From Halorubellus sp034808145 (GTDB lineage Archaea > Halobacteriota > Halobacteria > Halobacteriales > Natrialbaceae), in contig NZ_JAXHGM010000011.1 in NCBI RefSeq assembly GCF_034808145.1, positions 42,849 through 106,848 on the forward strand: DNA of 64,000 nt. Direction: 5' to 3'. Made by a program: the position numbers and the translations under genes. Positions 34,226 through 43,271 of this stretch are shown here, in pieces. Within the stretch, counting starts at the first letter, position 1; the number at the start of each line of letters is the position of its first letter. The notes under the pieces were generated by a model. It ran no database searches. It was given only the letters and a program-made list of their open reading frames with translations, and was not told where the DNA came from.

Positions 34226-35077
34226 ATGTCGACTGTGACGCTCGGACCGTCGGGGACGTACTCGCATCGTGCTGCGCGCGCGGTCAGCGACGGGACGGTG
34301 TCGTTCCGCGAGTCGGTGACGAGCATCGTCGAGGCGGTCGCGTCCGGGGACGCCGACCGCGGCGTGGTACCGATCGAGAACTCCATCGAGGGGTCGGTGA
34401 CGGAGACGCTGGACGCGCTCGCGGACTACGACGTCGCCGTCACGCAGGAGGTCGTGACGCCGATCAAGCACGCGCTGCTCGCGCAGCGCGAGGCGTTCGA
34501 CGTGGTGGCGAGTCACCCGCAGGCGCTCGCGCAGTGCCGCGGGTTCCTCGACGACGAGTACCCGGACGTCAACCGGGAGGCGGTGGCGTCGACCGCGACG
34601 GGCGTGGAGCGTGCGCGCGAGGACGCCTCCGTCGCCGCGATCGCTCATCCCGACAATGCGGACGACACTGACTCTCCAGGGCACTCCGGGGGAGAACCGG
34701 GAGACGGGGCGTTGCGGACGCTCGCCGAGGACGTCCAGGACCGGACGTCGAACGCGACGCGGTTCTTCGTCATCGCGGGCCCCGACGAGGGGTCCGAGGC
34801 CGGCGGGAAGTCGACGTTCGTCGTGTACCCGAACGCGAACTACCCCGGGCTGCTGCTGGAGCTCCTGGAGCCGTTCGCGGAGCGGAACGTGAACCTCACG
34901 CGCGTGGAGTCCCGGCCGAGCGGCGAGCGCCTCGGCGACTACTGCTTCCACCTCGACGTCGAGGGCGGGCTCTACGAGGACCGCACGCAGGAGGCGCTGG
35001 CGGCCGTTCGCGGCATCTGCGAGGACGGGTGGGTGCGCGAACTCGGCTCGTACGACGTGCGGACGGTCGTGTCGTGA
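34226..35077 (+). CDS. pheA: Prephenate dehydratase
   Basis: A 283-residue enzyme that converts prephenate to phenylpyruvate in phenylalanine synthesis. Seen: the N-terminal TLGPSGTYSHRAARA, PIENSIEGSVTETLDAL, ASHPQALAQCRGFL, the TRF catalytic motif (SNATRFFVIAG) and the C-terminal ACT regulatory domain with GLLLELLEPFAERNVNLTRVES and the ESRP phenylalanine-binding motif. About 15 acidic residues are inserted before ALRTLAEDVQDRT. It is not fused to chorismate mutase. The segment at its stop is part of a direct repeat. Confidence 0.93.
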   Translation: MSTVTLGPSGTYSHRAARAVSDGTVSFRESVTSIVEAVASGDADRGVVPIENSIEGSVTETLDALADYDVAVTQEVVTPIKHALLAQREAFDVVASHPQALAQCRGFLDDEYPDVNREAVASTATGVERAREDASVAAIAHPDNADDTDSPGHSGGEPGDGALRTLAEDVQDRTSNATRFFVIAGPDEGSEAGGKSTFVVYPNANYPGLLLELLEPFAERNVNLTRVESRPSGERLGDYCFHLDVEGGLYEDRTQEALAAVRGICEDGWVRELGSYDVRTVVS

Positions 35078-35111
35078 CGTCGCTCGCGGCCGCGGCGGTC
35101 GTGTCGTGACG
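35065..35111 (+). repeat. 15-bp direct repeat across the pheA stop
   Basis: GGTCGTGTCGTGACG occurs at 35065-35079 and again at 35097-35111, period 32. The first copy includes the pheA stop codon and the second lies in the following gap. Confidence 0.85.
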
Positions 35112-35142
35112 GCCGGGACGGCGAACGGCTCGCGGGAGGAGA

Positions 35143-35148
35143 TTTATG
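35143..35148 (+). promoter_or_regulatory. TATA box of the Hsp20 gene
   Basis: TTTATG lies 28-33 bases before the ATG at 35176. The in-frame ATG at 35146 lies inside this box, so the later ATG is the better start. Confidence 0.55.
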
Positions 35149-35175
35149 ACGCACCGCGCCGAACTGTCCTCTGTC

Positions 35176-35589
35176 ATGCGACGGAATCCTTTCGACGAAC
35201 TGGAGGACATGTTCGACCGGATGAGTCGGCAACTCGAGACTGGTGACCTCGGCGAGTTCAACGCCGTCCCCGTGGACATGCGGGACCACGGCGACGAGTA
35301 CACCGTCGCCGCGGACCTCCCCGGGTACGCCGTCGACGACATCGACCTGACGTTCGCCGACGGCGACCTCCGCATCGACGCGACGCGCGAGACCGAGCAC
35401 GAGGCGACCGACGAGGACGCGGGGACGTACGTCCACCGCGAACGCAGCGAATCCGCCAGCCGAACCGTCCGCGTCCCCGACCCCGTCGTCGAGGACGAGA
35501 TCACCGCGACGTACGACAACGGCACACTCACCGTCACCCTCCCGAAGGCGACCGACGAGGTCGACGGTCACAGCATCGACATCGACTAG
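35176..35589 (+). CDS. Hsp20/alpha-crystallin family small heat-shock protein
   Basis: A 137-residue small heat-shock protein that holds unfolding proteins. The alpha-crystallin domain covers about residues 40-130 and ends with TYDNGTLTVTLPK, the family signature. The N-terminus RNPFDELEDMFDRMSRQLE is amphipathic and helps oligomerisation. The start was chosen from the TATA spacing. It ends convergently with the next gene; the two stop codons share bases. Confidence 0.92.
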   Translation: MRRNPFDELEDMFDRMSRQLETGDLGEFNAVPVDMRDHGDEYTVAADLPGYAVDDIDLTFADGDLRIDATRETEHEATDEDAGTYVHRERSESASRTVRVPDPVVEDEITATYDNGTLTVTLPKATDEVDGHSIDID

Positions 35590-36128
35590 CCGCTGTCGTC
35601 GTCGAGCGCCGCTCGCACTGCGTCGACCGCGTCCGCGACGCCCGCCTCCCAGCCCTCGGGCGGGTCGCTCCCGCGCTTCGGTGGATTCACCGGCAGGTCC
35701 ACGGCGTGATACGTCACGCTCTCGTGGGCGTCCGCGGCGAGACGTCCGACGAACGTCGCGTTCTCCCGCTTCGTGCTCACACCCCCGTTCACGAGGTCGT
35801 AGTACGCCGAGAAGACCTGGCAGACGACGACGCGGTCGAACCGGTCGAGGACGCCCGCTTCGAGGTTCCGGAGGAGCTTCACGGTGTTGTTCGCGGGGTC
35901 CGCGCGCCGTACCTCCAGTTCCACCCCGACGAGCATCGTCACGGGGCCGTCGCCGGACGCGGAGTCGCCGTCGCCCCGCTCCGGGTCGGCGTCGCTCCCG
36001 GTGGAGACACCGGCGACGTCAACGGGCGTCCCGCCGACGTCGTACTCCTCGTGCCACTCGAACCCAGACGTCCGAGCCCCGAGTGCGTCACAGAGAGCGG
36101 TCTGGAGCGTCCGCGCGAACTCGCCCAC
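35586..36128 (-). CDS. Hypothetical protein, possible nuclease-like fold
   Basis: A 180-residue protein I do not recognise. The segments GGTPVDVAGVS, TMLVGVELEVRRADPANNTVK and VVVCQVFSAYYD resemble the D...ExE/K spacing of PD-(D/E)XK fold proteins; Asp in PVDVAG and Glu in VELEV could be active-site residues, but the normal Lys is replaced by Val-Arg-Arg. The acidic inserted loop (DADPERGDGDSASGDGP) is a haloarchaeal feature. Its stop codon shares the CTAG tetramer with the hsp20 stop. Function is open. Confidence 0.6.
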   Translation of the reverse strand: MGEFARTLQTALCDALGARTSGFEWHEEYDVGGTPVDVAGVSTGSDADPERGDGDSASGDGPVTMLVGVELEVRRADPANNTVKLLRNLEAGVLDRFDRVVVCQVFSAYYDLVNGGVSTKRENATFVGRLAADAHESVTYHAVDLPVNPPKRGSDPPEGWEAGVADAVDAVRAALDDDSG

Positions 36129-36303
36129 GAGCCGGAGCTCGCCCGGAGTGGTCTTAGTTCCCGCGTCGATGCTCGGGCAGACAGCCGGACCTGTCAGCCC
36201 AGTCGCCTTTCACGTGTGCGTCCCGTCGGGTCGAGCGTGAACCGATACGAGACGGTTGGCGGTCGACGAGCGCCGGGACGGTCCCGCGATAGAGTTGAGA
36301 GTG

Positions 36304-36310
36304 CTTATAC
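36304..36310 (+). promoter_or_regulatory. TATA box of leuS
   Basis: CTTATAC is 24-30 bases upstream of the ATG at 36334, supporting a leaderless leuS transcript. Confidence 0.6.
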
Positions 36311-36333
36311 ACCGCCCGCGTGAATCCGATTCC

Positions 36334-39198
36334 ATGAGCGAGTACGACCCCCAGAAGCTGGAGTCGAAGTGGCGGTCGCGGTGGGACGACCAGGGTCGGT
36401 ACGAGGCCGACCCGGCGGGCGACGAGGAGACGACGTTCGTCACGGTCCCCTACCCGTATCCGAGTGGTGGGATGCACATCGGGCACGCCCGAACGTACAC
36501 CGTCCCGGACGTCTACGCCCGCTACCGGCGGCTGCAGGGCGACAACGTCCTGTTCCCGATCGCGTGGCACGTCACCGGCACGCCGATCATCGGCGCCGTC
36601 GAGCGACTGAAGAAGGGCGAGGAGGAGCAACTGGACGTCCTCCAGAACACGTACAACGTCGACGATTCGACGCTCCAGGACCTGGAGACGCCGATGGGGT
36701 TCGCGCGGCACTTCATCGAGGAGCACTACAAGAAGGGGATGCAGGACCTCGGCCTCAGTATCGACTGGCGTCGAGAGTTCACGACGAACGACGACCGGTA
36801 CTCGAAGTTCATCTCCTGGCAGTACCGCACCCTCAAGGACCGCGGGCTGCTGGAGAAGGGCCTGCATCCGGTGAAGTACTGCACGAACGAGGACCAGCCG
36901 GTCACGACGCACGACATCCTGGAGGGCGAGGAGGCGGAGTTCCAGGAGTACACGCTCGTCGAGTTCGGCGCGAAGATGGACGGCGCGAGCGTGACGGTGC
37001 CGATGGCGACGCTGCGCCCGGAGACCGTGCGCGGCGTGACGAACGCGTACATCGACCCCGACGCCGAGTACGTGGCCGCGGAGGTCGACGGCGAGTTCTG
37101 GTTCGTGAGCGCGCAGGCGGCGGAGAAGCTCCGACTCCAGGGTCGCGACGTCGAGGTCCGCCACGAGTACAGCGGCGAGGCGCTCGTCGGCGAGACGGTC
37201 ACGAACCCCGTCACGGGCGACGACGTCCTCGTGCTCCCCGCCGGGTTCGTCGACGCCGACAACGCGACCGGCGTCGTGATGAGCGTGCCCGCGCACTCGC
37301 CAGACGACTACCTCGCCCTCCAGGAGGCGAAGGCCGACGACGCCCGCATGGAGCGGTACGGCGTCGACCCCGCGGACGTCGACGCCATCGAACCGATCCC
37401 CATCCTCGACATCGAGGGGTACGGCGAGATTCCCGCGAGGTCGGCGGTCGAGGACGCCGGTATCGAGTCGAGCGAGGACCCCGAACTGGAGGCGGTCACG
37501 CAGGACCTCTATAACGCCGAGTTCCACTCCGGGGAACTCCACGACGACTACGGCGAGTTCGCCGGTGGTGTCGTCGAGGACGTCCGCGACGAGTTCAAGG
37601 CCGCGTACCTCGGCGAGGCGTTCGACACGATGCAGGAGTTCAGCGAGGAGGTCGTCTGTCGCTGCGGCGGCGACGTCGAGGTCGCCAAGCAGGACACGTG
37701 GTTCCTCCGGTACAACGACGCCGACTGGAAGCAGAAGGCCCACGACGCGGTCGCGCAGTTGGACGCCATCCCGGACAACACCAGAGAGCAGTACGACCAC
37801 ACGGTCGACTGGCTGAACGAGTGGCCGTGCATCCGGAACTACGGGCTGGGAACGCGCCTGCCGTGGGACGAGGACTTCGTCATCGAACCCCTCTCCGACT
37901 CGACGATCTACATGGCGTACTACACGATCGCGCACCGCATCGACGACGTGCCCGTCGAGAACCTCACGCAGGAGTTCTTCGACGCGCTGTTCTACGGCGC
38001 GGACGCCGTCGAGGGCGAGGCCCCCGAGCAGGCCCTCGAACTGCGCGAGGAGTGGGACTACTGGTATCCCGTCGACTACCGGTGTTCGGCGAACGACCTC
38101 GTGAACAACCACCTGACGTTCTTCCTGTTCCATCACGCGGAGCTGTTCGACCCCGATAACTGGCCGGAGGGCATCACCGTGATGGGGATGGGACTGCTGG
38201 AGGGCGAGAAGATGAGTTCCTCGAAGGGCCACGTCGTCCTTCCCGCGGAAGCCATCTCGAACTACGGCGCGGACACCGTCCGGTTCTTCCTGATGAACTC
38301 CGCGGAGCCCTGGCAGGACTACGACTGGCGCGACGACCAGGTCGAGACGACCCAGGACCAGCTCCAGCGGTTCTGGCGGCGCGCCCAGGAGATCGTTGAC
38401 GCCGAGACGCCCGAGGACCGCCCCGAGCTCGCGCAGGCCGACCGGTGGCTGCTCGCGCGCCTCCAGGAGACCGTCGACACCGTCACGGAGGCGATGGAGA
38501 ACTTCGAGACGCGAACGGCGAGCCAGGCGGCGTTCTACAACCTGGAGGAGGACCTACGGTGGTATCGACGGCGCCGCGACCTCGACGCCCCCGGCGCCCG
38601 GTGGACGCAGCGCCGCGTCCTCGAGACGCGCCTGAAGCTCCTCGCGCCGTTCACGCCGTTCATGGCGAACGAACTCCACGAGGAACTCACCGGCGAGCCC
38701 GCCGAGGACGCCGCGTGGCCCTCGGTGAAGTCGGAGTTCGTCGACGAGAGCGTGCTCGTCGAGGAGCGCCTCGTCGAGGACCTGACCGCCGACGTGAACG
38801 ACATCGTCGACGTCACCGATACCGACCCCGACGTCATCCGCGTGTACGCGGCCGCCGAGTGGAAGTACGACGTCCTCGACACCGTCCGCGACGTCGGGAG
38901 CGACGTCGGCCAGGTGATGAGCGAAGTGATGAGCGACCCCGAGTTGCGAGAGAAGGGGAACGCCGTCAACGACCTCGCGCAGGACCTCGTCGCGTTCGTC
39001 CGCGAACGCGACGCCGAATCGCTGGACGCCCTCGCCGACGTCGACGAACGCGGCGTCTACGAGGCGGCCGCGGACTTCCTCGCCCGCGAGTTCGGCGCCG
39101 ACGTCGAGGTCTACGCCGAGGACGGCGACGACGTCGTCGACCCCGCCGGCAAGGCCGACCGCGCACAGCCCTACCGGCCCGCCGTCCACATCGAGTAA
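36334..39198 (+). CDS. leuS: Leucyl-tRNA synthetase (archaeal type)
   Basis: A 954-residue class I synthetase charging tRNA-Leu. HIGH signature GGMHIGHART (48-51) and the KMSKS-type EGEKMSSSKGH (626-630) are visible. Between them is the large CP1 editing domain that clears norvaline and isoleucine, including TLRPETVRGVTNAYIDPDAEY and the adjacent VPAHSPDD motif. The C-terminal anticodon-binding and extension domains follow. The start MSEYDPQKLESKW is the family start and has a TATA box upstream; the longer GTG frame is shadow. Confidence 0.96.
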   Translation: MSEYDPQKLESKWRSRWDDQGRYEADPAGDEETTFVTVPYPYPSGGMHIGHARTYTVPDVYARYRRLQGDNVLFPIAWHVTGTPIIGAVERLKKGEEEQLDVLQNTYNVDDSTLQDLETPMGFARHFIEEHYKKGMQDLGLSIDWRREFTTNDDRYSKFISWQYRTLKDRGLLEKGLHPVKYCTNEDQPVTTHDILEGEEAEFQEYTLVEFGAKMDGASVTVPMATLRPETVRGVTNAYIDPDAEYVAAEVDGEFWFVSAQAAEKLRLQGRDVEVRHEYSGEALVGETVTNPVTGDDVLVLPAGFVDADNATGVVMSVPAHSPDDYLALQEAKADDARMERYGVDPADVDAIEPIPILDIEGYGEIPARSAVEDAGIESSEDPELEAVTQDLYNAEFHSGELHDDYGEFAGGVVEDVRDEFKAAYLGEAFDTMQEFSEEVVCRCGGDVEVAKQDTWFLRYNDADWKQKAHDAVAQLDAIPDNTREQYDHTVDWLNEWPCIRNYGLGTRLPWDEDFVIEPLSDSTIYMAYYTIAHRIDDVPVENLTQEFFDALFYGADAVEGEAPEQALELREEWDYWYPVDYRCSANDLVNNHLTFFLFHHAELFDPDNWPEGITVMGMGLLEGEKMSSSKGHVVLPAEAISNYGADTVRFFLMNSAEPWQDYDWRDDQVETTQDQLQRFWRRAQEIVDAETPEDRPELAQADRWLLARLQETVDTVTEAMENFETRTASQAAFYNLEEDLRWYRRRRDLDAPGARWTQRRVLETRLKLLAPFTPFMANELHEELTGEPAEDAAWPSVKSEFVDESVLVEERLVEDLTADVNDIVDVTDTDPDVIRVYAAAEWKYDVLDTVRDVGSDVGQVMSEVMSDPELREKGNAVNDLAQDLVAFVRERDAESLDALADVDERGVYEAAADFLAREFGADVEVYAEDGDDVVDPAGKADRAQPYRPAVHIE

Positions 39199-39297
39199 CC
39201 GGTCCGGTCGAACTCGGTCGCGGTCGCCCGTCGCGTCGGCGTCCACCGCGAGAACTGTTTCTCGATGCCACGACTCGGTCGTCGGCCCGCGACGTGA

Positions 39298-40284
39298 CTA
39301 CGTCTGGATGAGTTCGAACGGCGTGCCGTTGTCGTTCTCGAACGCGTGCTCGTAGACGACGTGCGCCGCGGCGACGTCCTGGATGGCGAGCCCCGTGGAG
39401 TCGAAGACGGTGACGCCGTCCTCGCCGGTGCGGCCCTCGCGGACGCCCGACACGATCTCGCCGATCTCGCCGTAGATATCGTCGGCGTCCATCACGCCCG
39501 TCCCGAACGGGACGTTCACCTCGCCGGAGTGCGTGCACTGCTCGAAGTCGTCGATGACGACCTTCGCGTCGAGGAGGACGTCGTCGGCGATCTCGTGCTT
39601 GCCTTCGGCGTCCGCGCCCATCGCGTTGACGTGCGTGTGGTCGCCGACGTCCTCGGCCTGGACGATCGGGTCCTCGACGGGCGTCACCGTCGACACGACG
39701 TCGCAGTGCGCCGCGTCCGAGATCTCGCCGCGCTCCACGTCGAAGTCGTCGCCGTACACGTCCTTGAACCGCTCGACGGCCTCGTCGCGGACGTCGCTCA
39801 CGACCACGCGCTGGATGTCCCGGACCTGCGCGATGGCGTCCAGTTGCGTGTACGACTGCACGCCCGCGCCGACGATACCGAGACTCGTGGCGTCCTCGAC
39901 CGCGAGGTGGTCGGTCGCGACCGCGGCGGCGGCGCCCGTGCGCTTCATCGTCAACTCGGTGCCGTCCATGATGGCGAGCGGGACCGCGGTCTCGGGGTCC
40001 GAGTAGATCATCGTCCCCATGACCGTCGGCAGATCGAACTTCTCGGGGTTCTCGGGGTGGACGTTCACCCACTTGATGCCCGCCGCGTCCCAGTCGTCGG
40101 CCGCCATGTACGCCGGCATCGACCGGAAGTCGCCGTTGTACTTCGGGAGGTCCACGTAGGACTTCGCCGGCATCTTCGTCCGCCCTTCCTCGTAGGCCGC
40201 GAACGCCGCCTCGACCGCGGCAACCACGTCACCCATCTGCGCGTTCTCGTCGACGTCCGCACTGTCAAGCAGCAGTGTGTCCAT
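39298..40284 (-). CDS. Ornithine cyclodeaminase / archaeal alanine dehydrogenase family
   Basis: A 328-residue member of the mu-crystallin family, which uses NAD(H) for reductive amination or cyclodeamination. Seen: KMPAKSYVDLP, GIKWVNVHPENP, SDPETAVPLAIMDGTELTMKRTGAAAAVA and the Rossmann motif SLGIVGAGVQSYTQLDAI, then HVNAMGAD. Both ornithine cyclodeaminase and alanine dehydrogenase share these; I cannot choose between them. A TTTAACTA box on the minus strand at 40311-40320 lies at the right distance for a leaderless start. Confidence 0.87.
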   Translation of the reverse strand: MDTLLLDSADVDENAQMGDVVAAVEAAFAAYEEGRTKMPAKSYVDLPKYNGDFRSMPAYMAADDWDAAGIKWVNVHPENPEKFDLPTVMGTMIYSDPETAVPLAIMDGTELTMKRTGAAAAVATDHLAVEDATSLGIVGAGVQSYTQLDAIAQVRDIQRVVVSDVRDEAVERFKDVYGDDFDVERGEISDAAHCDVVSTVTPVEDPIVQAEDVGDHTHVNAMGADAEGKHEIADDVLLDAKVVIDDFEQCTHSGEVNVPFGTGVMDADDIYGEIGEIVSGVREGRTGEDGVTVFDSTGLAIQDVAAAHVVYEHAFENDNGTPFELIQT

Positions 40285-40617
40285 GCGCCGAAACTACCCC
40301 GGCACTCCACTTAGTTAAACCGGTAGGGTCCCGATTCAAGTTGTGGGACGGCACCGCTTCGCTCCGTCTCCCGAACCCCCGGAGCCGCCCGAACCGTCGG
40401 AACCGCTCGAACCGCCCGCACCGTCCACATCGCCCGCACGACGGTCAGCGCTCCCAGTGCGGGCGTCGGGTCCACGTCGACGGTCCGGACCGGCGTCGTC
40501 ACTGCGCGAGAGGTCGCTATCGGGCGCAGCGTCGAAAGAGAAGAACCGCGAATCAGTGTGCGAGCGGTACGGGACTGGCCGGTGACGTGGCGGTGTAAGT
40601 GTGGCTGAAGGCCGAAC
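40285..40617. other. Intergenic region, low-complexity
   Basis: No gene supported. It has the promoter of the preceding gene (40311-40320), a stretch of near-repeats of the form GAACCGCC/GAACCGTC at 40381-40434 that give Pro-Glu-rich frames, and a T-rich minus-strand run after the thermosome stop near 40540-40553 that may terminate it. Confidence 0.55.
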
Positions 40618-42306
40618 TTACATTGCGCCGCCCATGCCACCCATGCCGCCCATGCCGCCCATGCCGCCGGCGCCACCAGCGGGCGGGCCGCCGGCGTCGC
40701 CGCCGTCGTCGGGGTCGACCTGACCGCCGGAGAGGTCGCCCGCCGCGATGACGTCGTCGATGCGGAGCAGCATCACGGCCGCCTCCGTGGCGGACTCGAT
40801 GGCCTGCGTCTTGACGCGGAGCGGCTCGACGACGCCCTCGTCGCTCATGTTGATGACGTCGCCCGTGTACGCGTCGAGGCCGGCGTCGGCGTCACCGTCG
40901 TCGTGCTTCTTGCGGAGTTCGACGAGGCTGTCGATGGAGTCGAGGCCGGCGTTCTCCGCGAGCGTGCGGGGGATGACCTCGACGGCGTCGGCGAACGCCT
41001 CGATGGCGAGCGCCTCGCGGCCGCCGATGGAGTCCGCGAAGTCGCGGAGGGCGAGCGAGAGCTCGGTCTCGGGCGCACCGCCGCCGGGGAGGACGTGACC
41101 GTCCTCGAGCGTCGTGCGGACCACGCCGAGACTGTCGTCGATGGCGCGCTCGACCTCGTCGACGACGTGCTCCGTGCCGCCGCGGAGGAGCATCGTGACG
41201 GACTTCGCGTCCTCGACGTCCTCGATGAGGATCTTCGTGGAACCGGCGACGTCCTGCTCGACGACGTTCCCGGCGAACCCGAGGTCGTCGGCTTCGACGT
41301 CGCTGAGGTTCGAGACGATGCGGGCGCCCGTGGAGCGCGCGATGCGCTTCGCGTCGTCGCTGGACGTGCGGCGGACCGCGAGGATGCCCTCCTTCGCGAG
41401 GTAGTGCTGGGCCATGTCGTCGATGCCGTCCTCGGCGAAGACGACGTCGGCGCCAGCGTCGACGAGGTGGTCGACCATCTCCTTGAGCTGTGCCTCTTCC
41501 TGGTCGAGGAACTGCTGGAGCTGGTCGGGGTCGGTGACGTTGACCTCGGTGTCGATGTCCGCTTCCTTCACTTCGAGCGCGTCGTCGACGACGGCGACGT
41601 TCGCGTCCTCGACGAAGTACGGCATGTTGTCGTGGACGCGCGTCTTGTCGACGAGCACGCCCTCGATGAGCTCGGAGTTCTCCGTGGAGCCACCGACGAC
41701 CTTCTCGACCTTGATGTTGTCAGTGTCGATGCCTTCCTCGTCCTTGACGGCGAGGACGGCGTCGACGACGAGCTCGCTGAGGACGTCCTTCGCGGACTCC
41801 GCGCCCTTGCCCGTCATCGCCGTGGCGGCGATCTCGGTGAGGGTCTCGCGGTCGTCCTCGGACACGTCGATGGCGCCCTCGGTGAGGATCTCCTTCGCCT
41901 TCTCGGCGGCCTGTCGGTACCCCTGTGCGAGCGTGGTCGCGTGGATGTCCTGCTCGAGGAGGTCCTCGGCCTTCTTGAGGAGTTCACCGGAGATGACGAC
42001 GGCGCTCGTGGTGCCGTCGCCGACCTCGTCCTCCTGGGTCTCCGAGACCTCGACGACCATGTTGGCCGCGGGGTGCTCGATGTCCATCTGCTTGAGGATG
42101 GTGACGCCGTCGTTCGTGACGACGACCTCGCCGCTGGAGTCGACGAGCATCTTGTCCATCCCCTTCGGGCCGAGGGTCGTGCGGACGGACTCCGCGACGG
42201 CCTTCCCGGCCGTGATGTTCATGGACTGCGCGTCCTTTCCGGATGTGCGCTGCGAGTCTTCGCTGAGTACGAGGAGGGGCTGACCGCCGCCCATCTGTTG
42301 TGCCAT
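40618..42306 (-). CDS. Thermosome subunit (group II chaperonin)
   Basis: A 562-residue group II chaperonin subunit that folds proteins in an ATP-driven double ring. Motifs include TLGPKGMDKMLVDSSG, the ATPase motif GDGTTSAVVISGELL, TSSDDAKRIARSTGARIVSN and LPGGGAPETELSLAL. The C-terminus has the typical disordered GGMGGMGGMGGMGGAM tail inside the cavity. The start MAQQMGGGQPLLVL is conserved. A TATA box at 42332-42341 and a second upstream regulatory region suggest heat or stress control. The paralog set cannot be judged here. Confidence 0.95.
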   Translation of the reverse strand: MAQQMGGGQPLLVLSEDSQRTSGKDAQSMNITAGKAVAESVRTTLGPKGMDKMLVDSSGEVVVTNDGVTILKQMDIEHPAANMVVEVSETQEDEVGDGTTSAVVISGELLKKAEDLLEQDIHATTLAQGYRQAAEKAKEILTEGAIDVSEDDRETLTEIAATAMTGKGAESAKDVLSELVVDAVLAVKDEEGIDTDNIKVEKVVGGSTENSELIEGVLVDKTRVHDNMPYFVEDANVAVVDDALEVKEADIDTEVNVTDPDQLQQFLDQEEAQLKEMVDHLVDAGADVVFAEDGIDDMAQHYLAKEGILAVRRTSSDDAKRIARSTGARIVSNLSDVEADDLGFAGNVVEQDVAGSTKILIEDVEDAKSVTMLLRGGTEHVVDEVERAIDDSLGVVRTTLEDGHVLPGGGAPETELSLALRDFADSIGGREALAIEAFADAVEVIPRTLAENAGLDSIDSLVELRKKHDDGDADAGLDAYTGDVINMSDEGVVEPLRVKTQAIESATEAAVMLLRIDDVIAAGDLSGGQVDPDDGGDAGGPPAGGAGGMGGMGGMGGMGGAM

Positions 42307-42331
42307 AGGTACCTGCAAGATTGATTGTGAT

Positions 42332-42341
42332 TCTATAAAAA
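42332..42341 (-). promoter_or_regulatory. TATA box of the thermosome gene
   Basis: On the minus strand TTTTTATAGA lies about 26-35 bases upstream of the ATG, a strong haloarchaeal basal promoter. Confidence 0.65.
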
Positions 42342-42391
42342 ACCACTGGTCTTCCTTCGAGCGAACGCCCAACGGGGCACCCGAAACACCG

Positions 42392-42423
42392 TGCGAAACG
42401 TTCGCAAACGAAGGGGTTTATAT
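42392..42423 (-). promoter_or_regulatory. Second promoter-like region with inverted repeat
   Basis: A perfect inverted repeat TGCGAA-ACG-TTCGCA (42392-42406) sits 10-25 bases downstream of a box reading ATATAAAC on the minus strand (42416-42423). It could be a second thermosome promoter with an operator, or an operator for heat-shock control. TTTATAT also reads as a TATA box on the plus strand, where no convincing gene follows. Confidence 0.4.
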
Positions 42424-42566
42424 GGATTCGTTCGAGGGTCTCGCCCGTCACCGAGACGGCCGAGGGAACCGCGACGCCGCGGCACGCACGATGCCATCGC
42501 TGACCGACGCAAAACACGGAGAATCGACCGCGTACGGCCTCTATCGGCCGCTGCTCGTCCGACGAG

Positions 42567-43121
42567 TCAGGTCCCGCCCGGATAGCGGTGGTAGTCCAGT
42601 CCCTCGCGCTTGAGCTCGTTGTGCTTGCGTTCGAGGAACGAGTACACCGAGCCGTGGGGCGCGCCGTCCAGCAGGCGCTCGGCGGCCTCGCGGACGATCT
42701 TCGTCTGCTTGGGCGACCCGATGATACCGAGCGTCGACCCGTAGATGACGACCATCGCGCCCGTCAACTCCTCCATGAGCTCGCGCGTGCGGCCGTTCTC
42801 GCCGATGAGCCGTCCCTTCTTGCGTTTCATGTCCTTGCTGTTCCGGGCGACGGCGCCGATGTCGACGAGGTCGAACATCCGCATGTCGTCGTCCAGAAGC
42901 GTCAGTGCGTCCTCGGGCGCGAACCCGCGACCGATGGCTTCGACGATGTCCGGGCCCTTCAGGGCGTCCACGGGGTCGCCGACCTGCTCGATGGCGACCT
43001 TCCCGTTCTCGGAGTCGATGTCGAGACGAACGCCCGCGCGAGACTCGATGCGTCGCATCGTCTCCCCACCCTCGCCGATGAGCACGCCGATGCGGTCCTG
43101 CGGAATCTTCACGTGCTGCAT
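42567..43121 (-). CDS. KH-domain RNA-binding protein (Pno1/Dim2-like)
   Basis: A 184-residue protein with two KH domains. The first has HVKIPQDRIGVLIGEGGETMR with the GxxG loop (IGEGGE); the second has KGRLIGENGRTRELMEELTG (GENG). This is the archaeal homolog of Pno1/Dim2, which binds the 3' end of 16S rRNA during small-subunit maturation with Rio1 and Nob1. Rio1 is about 3 kb away on the same strand with trpS and a surface gene between. The ATG at MQHVKIPQDRIG is the family start. Confidence 0.9.
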   Translation of the reverse strand: MQHVKIPQDRIGVLIGEGGETMRRIESRAGVRLDIDSENGKVAIEQVGDPVDALKGPDIVEAIGRGFAPEDALTLLDDDMRMFDLVDIGAVARNSKDMKRKKGRLIGENGRTRELMEELTGAMVVIYGSTLGIIGSPKQTKIVREAAERLLDGAPHGSVYSFLERKHNELKREGLDYHRYPGGT

Positions 43122-43271
43122 ACGCCACAAATGCGCTCTCGCGACGCTTAAGACTTCGGCACCCCCGACCCCGCGTCACACGGTCCCGCGGCGCTCGGCG
43201 CGCGAACCCGCGGTGAGAGGCCGCGCTCGTTCTGTCGACGAACCCCTCGCGCCCGCGACGACCCGGCCCCC

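Noticed and set aside
40311..40676. Minus-strand and plus-strand frames in the gap between the cyclodeaminase-family gene and the thermosome
   Set aside because: They are low-complexity Pro/Glu or Arg/Trp/Ala-rich and overlap the thermosome end; no family pattern is visible.
40618..40680. Repeat-like CAT/GCC units at the thermosome C-terminus
   Set aside because: This is the GGM tail typical of group II chaperonins, not a CRISPR or structural repeat.
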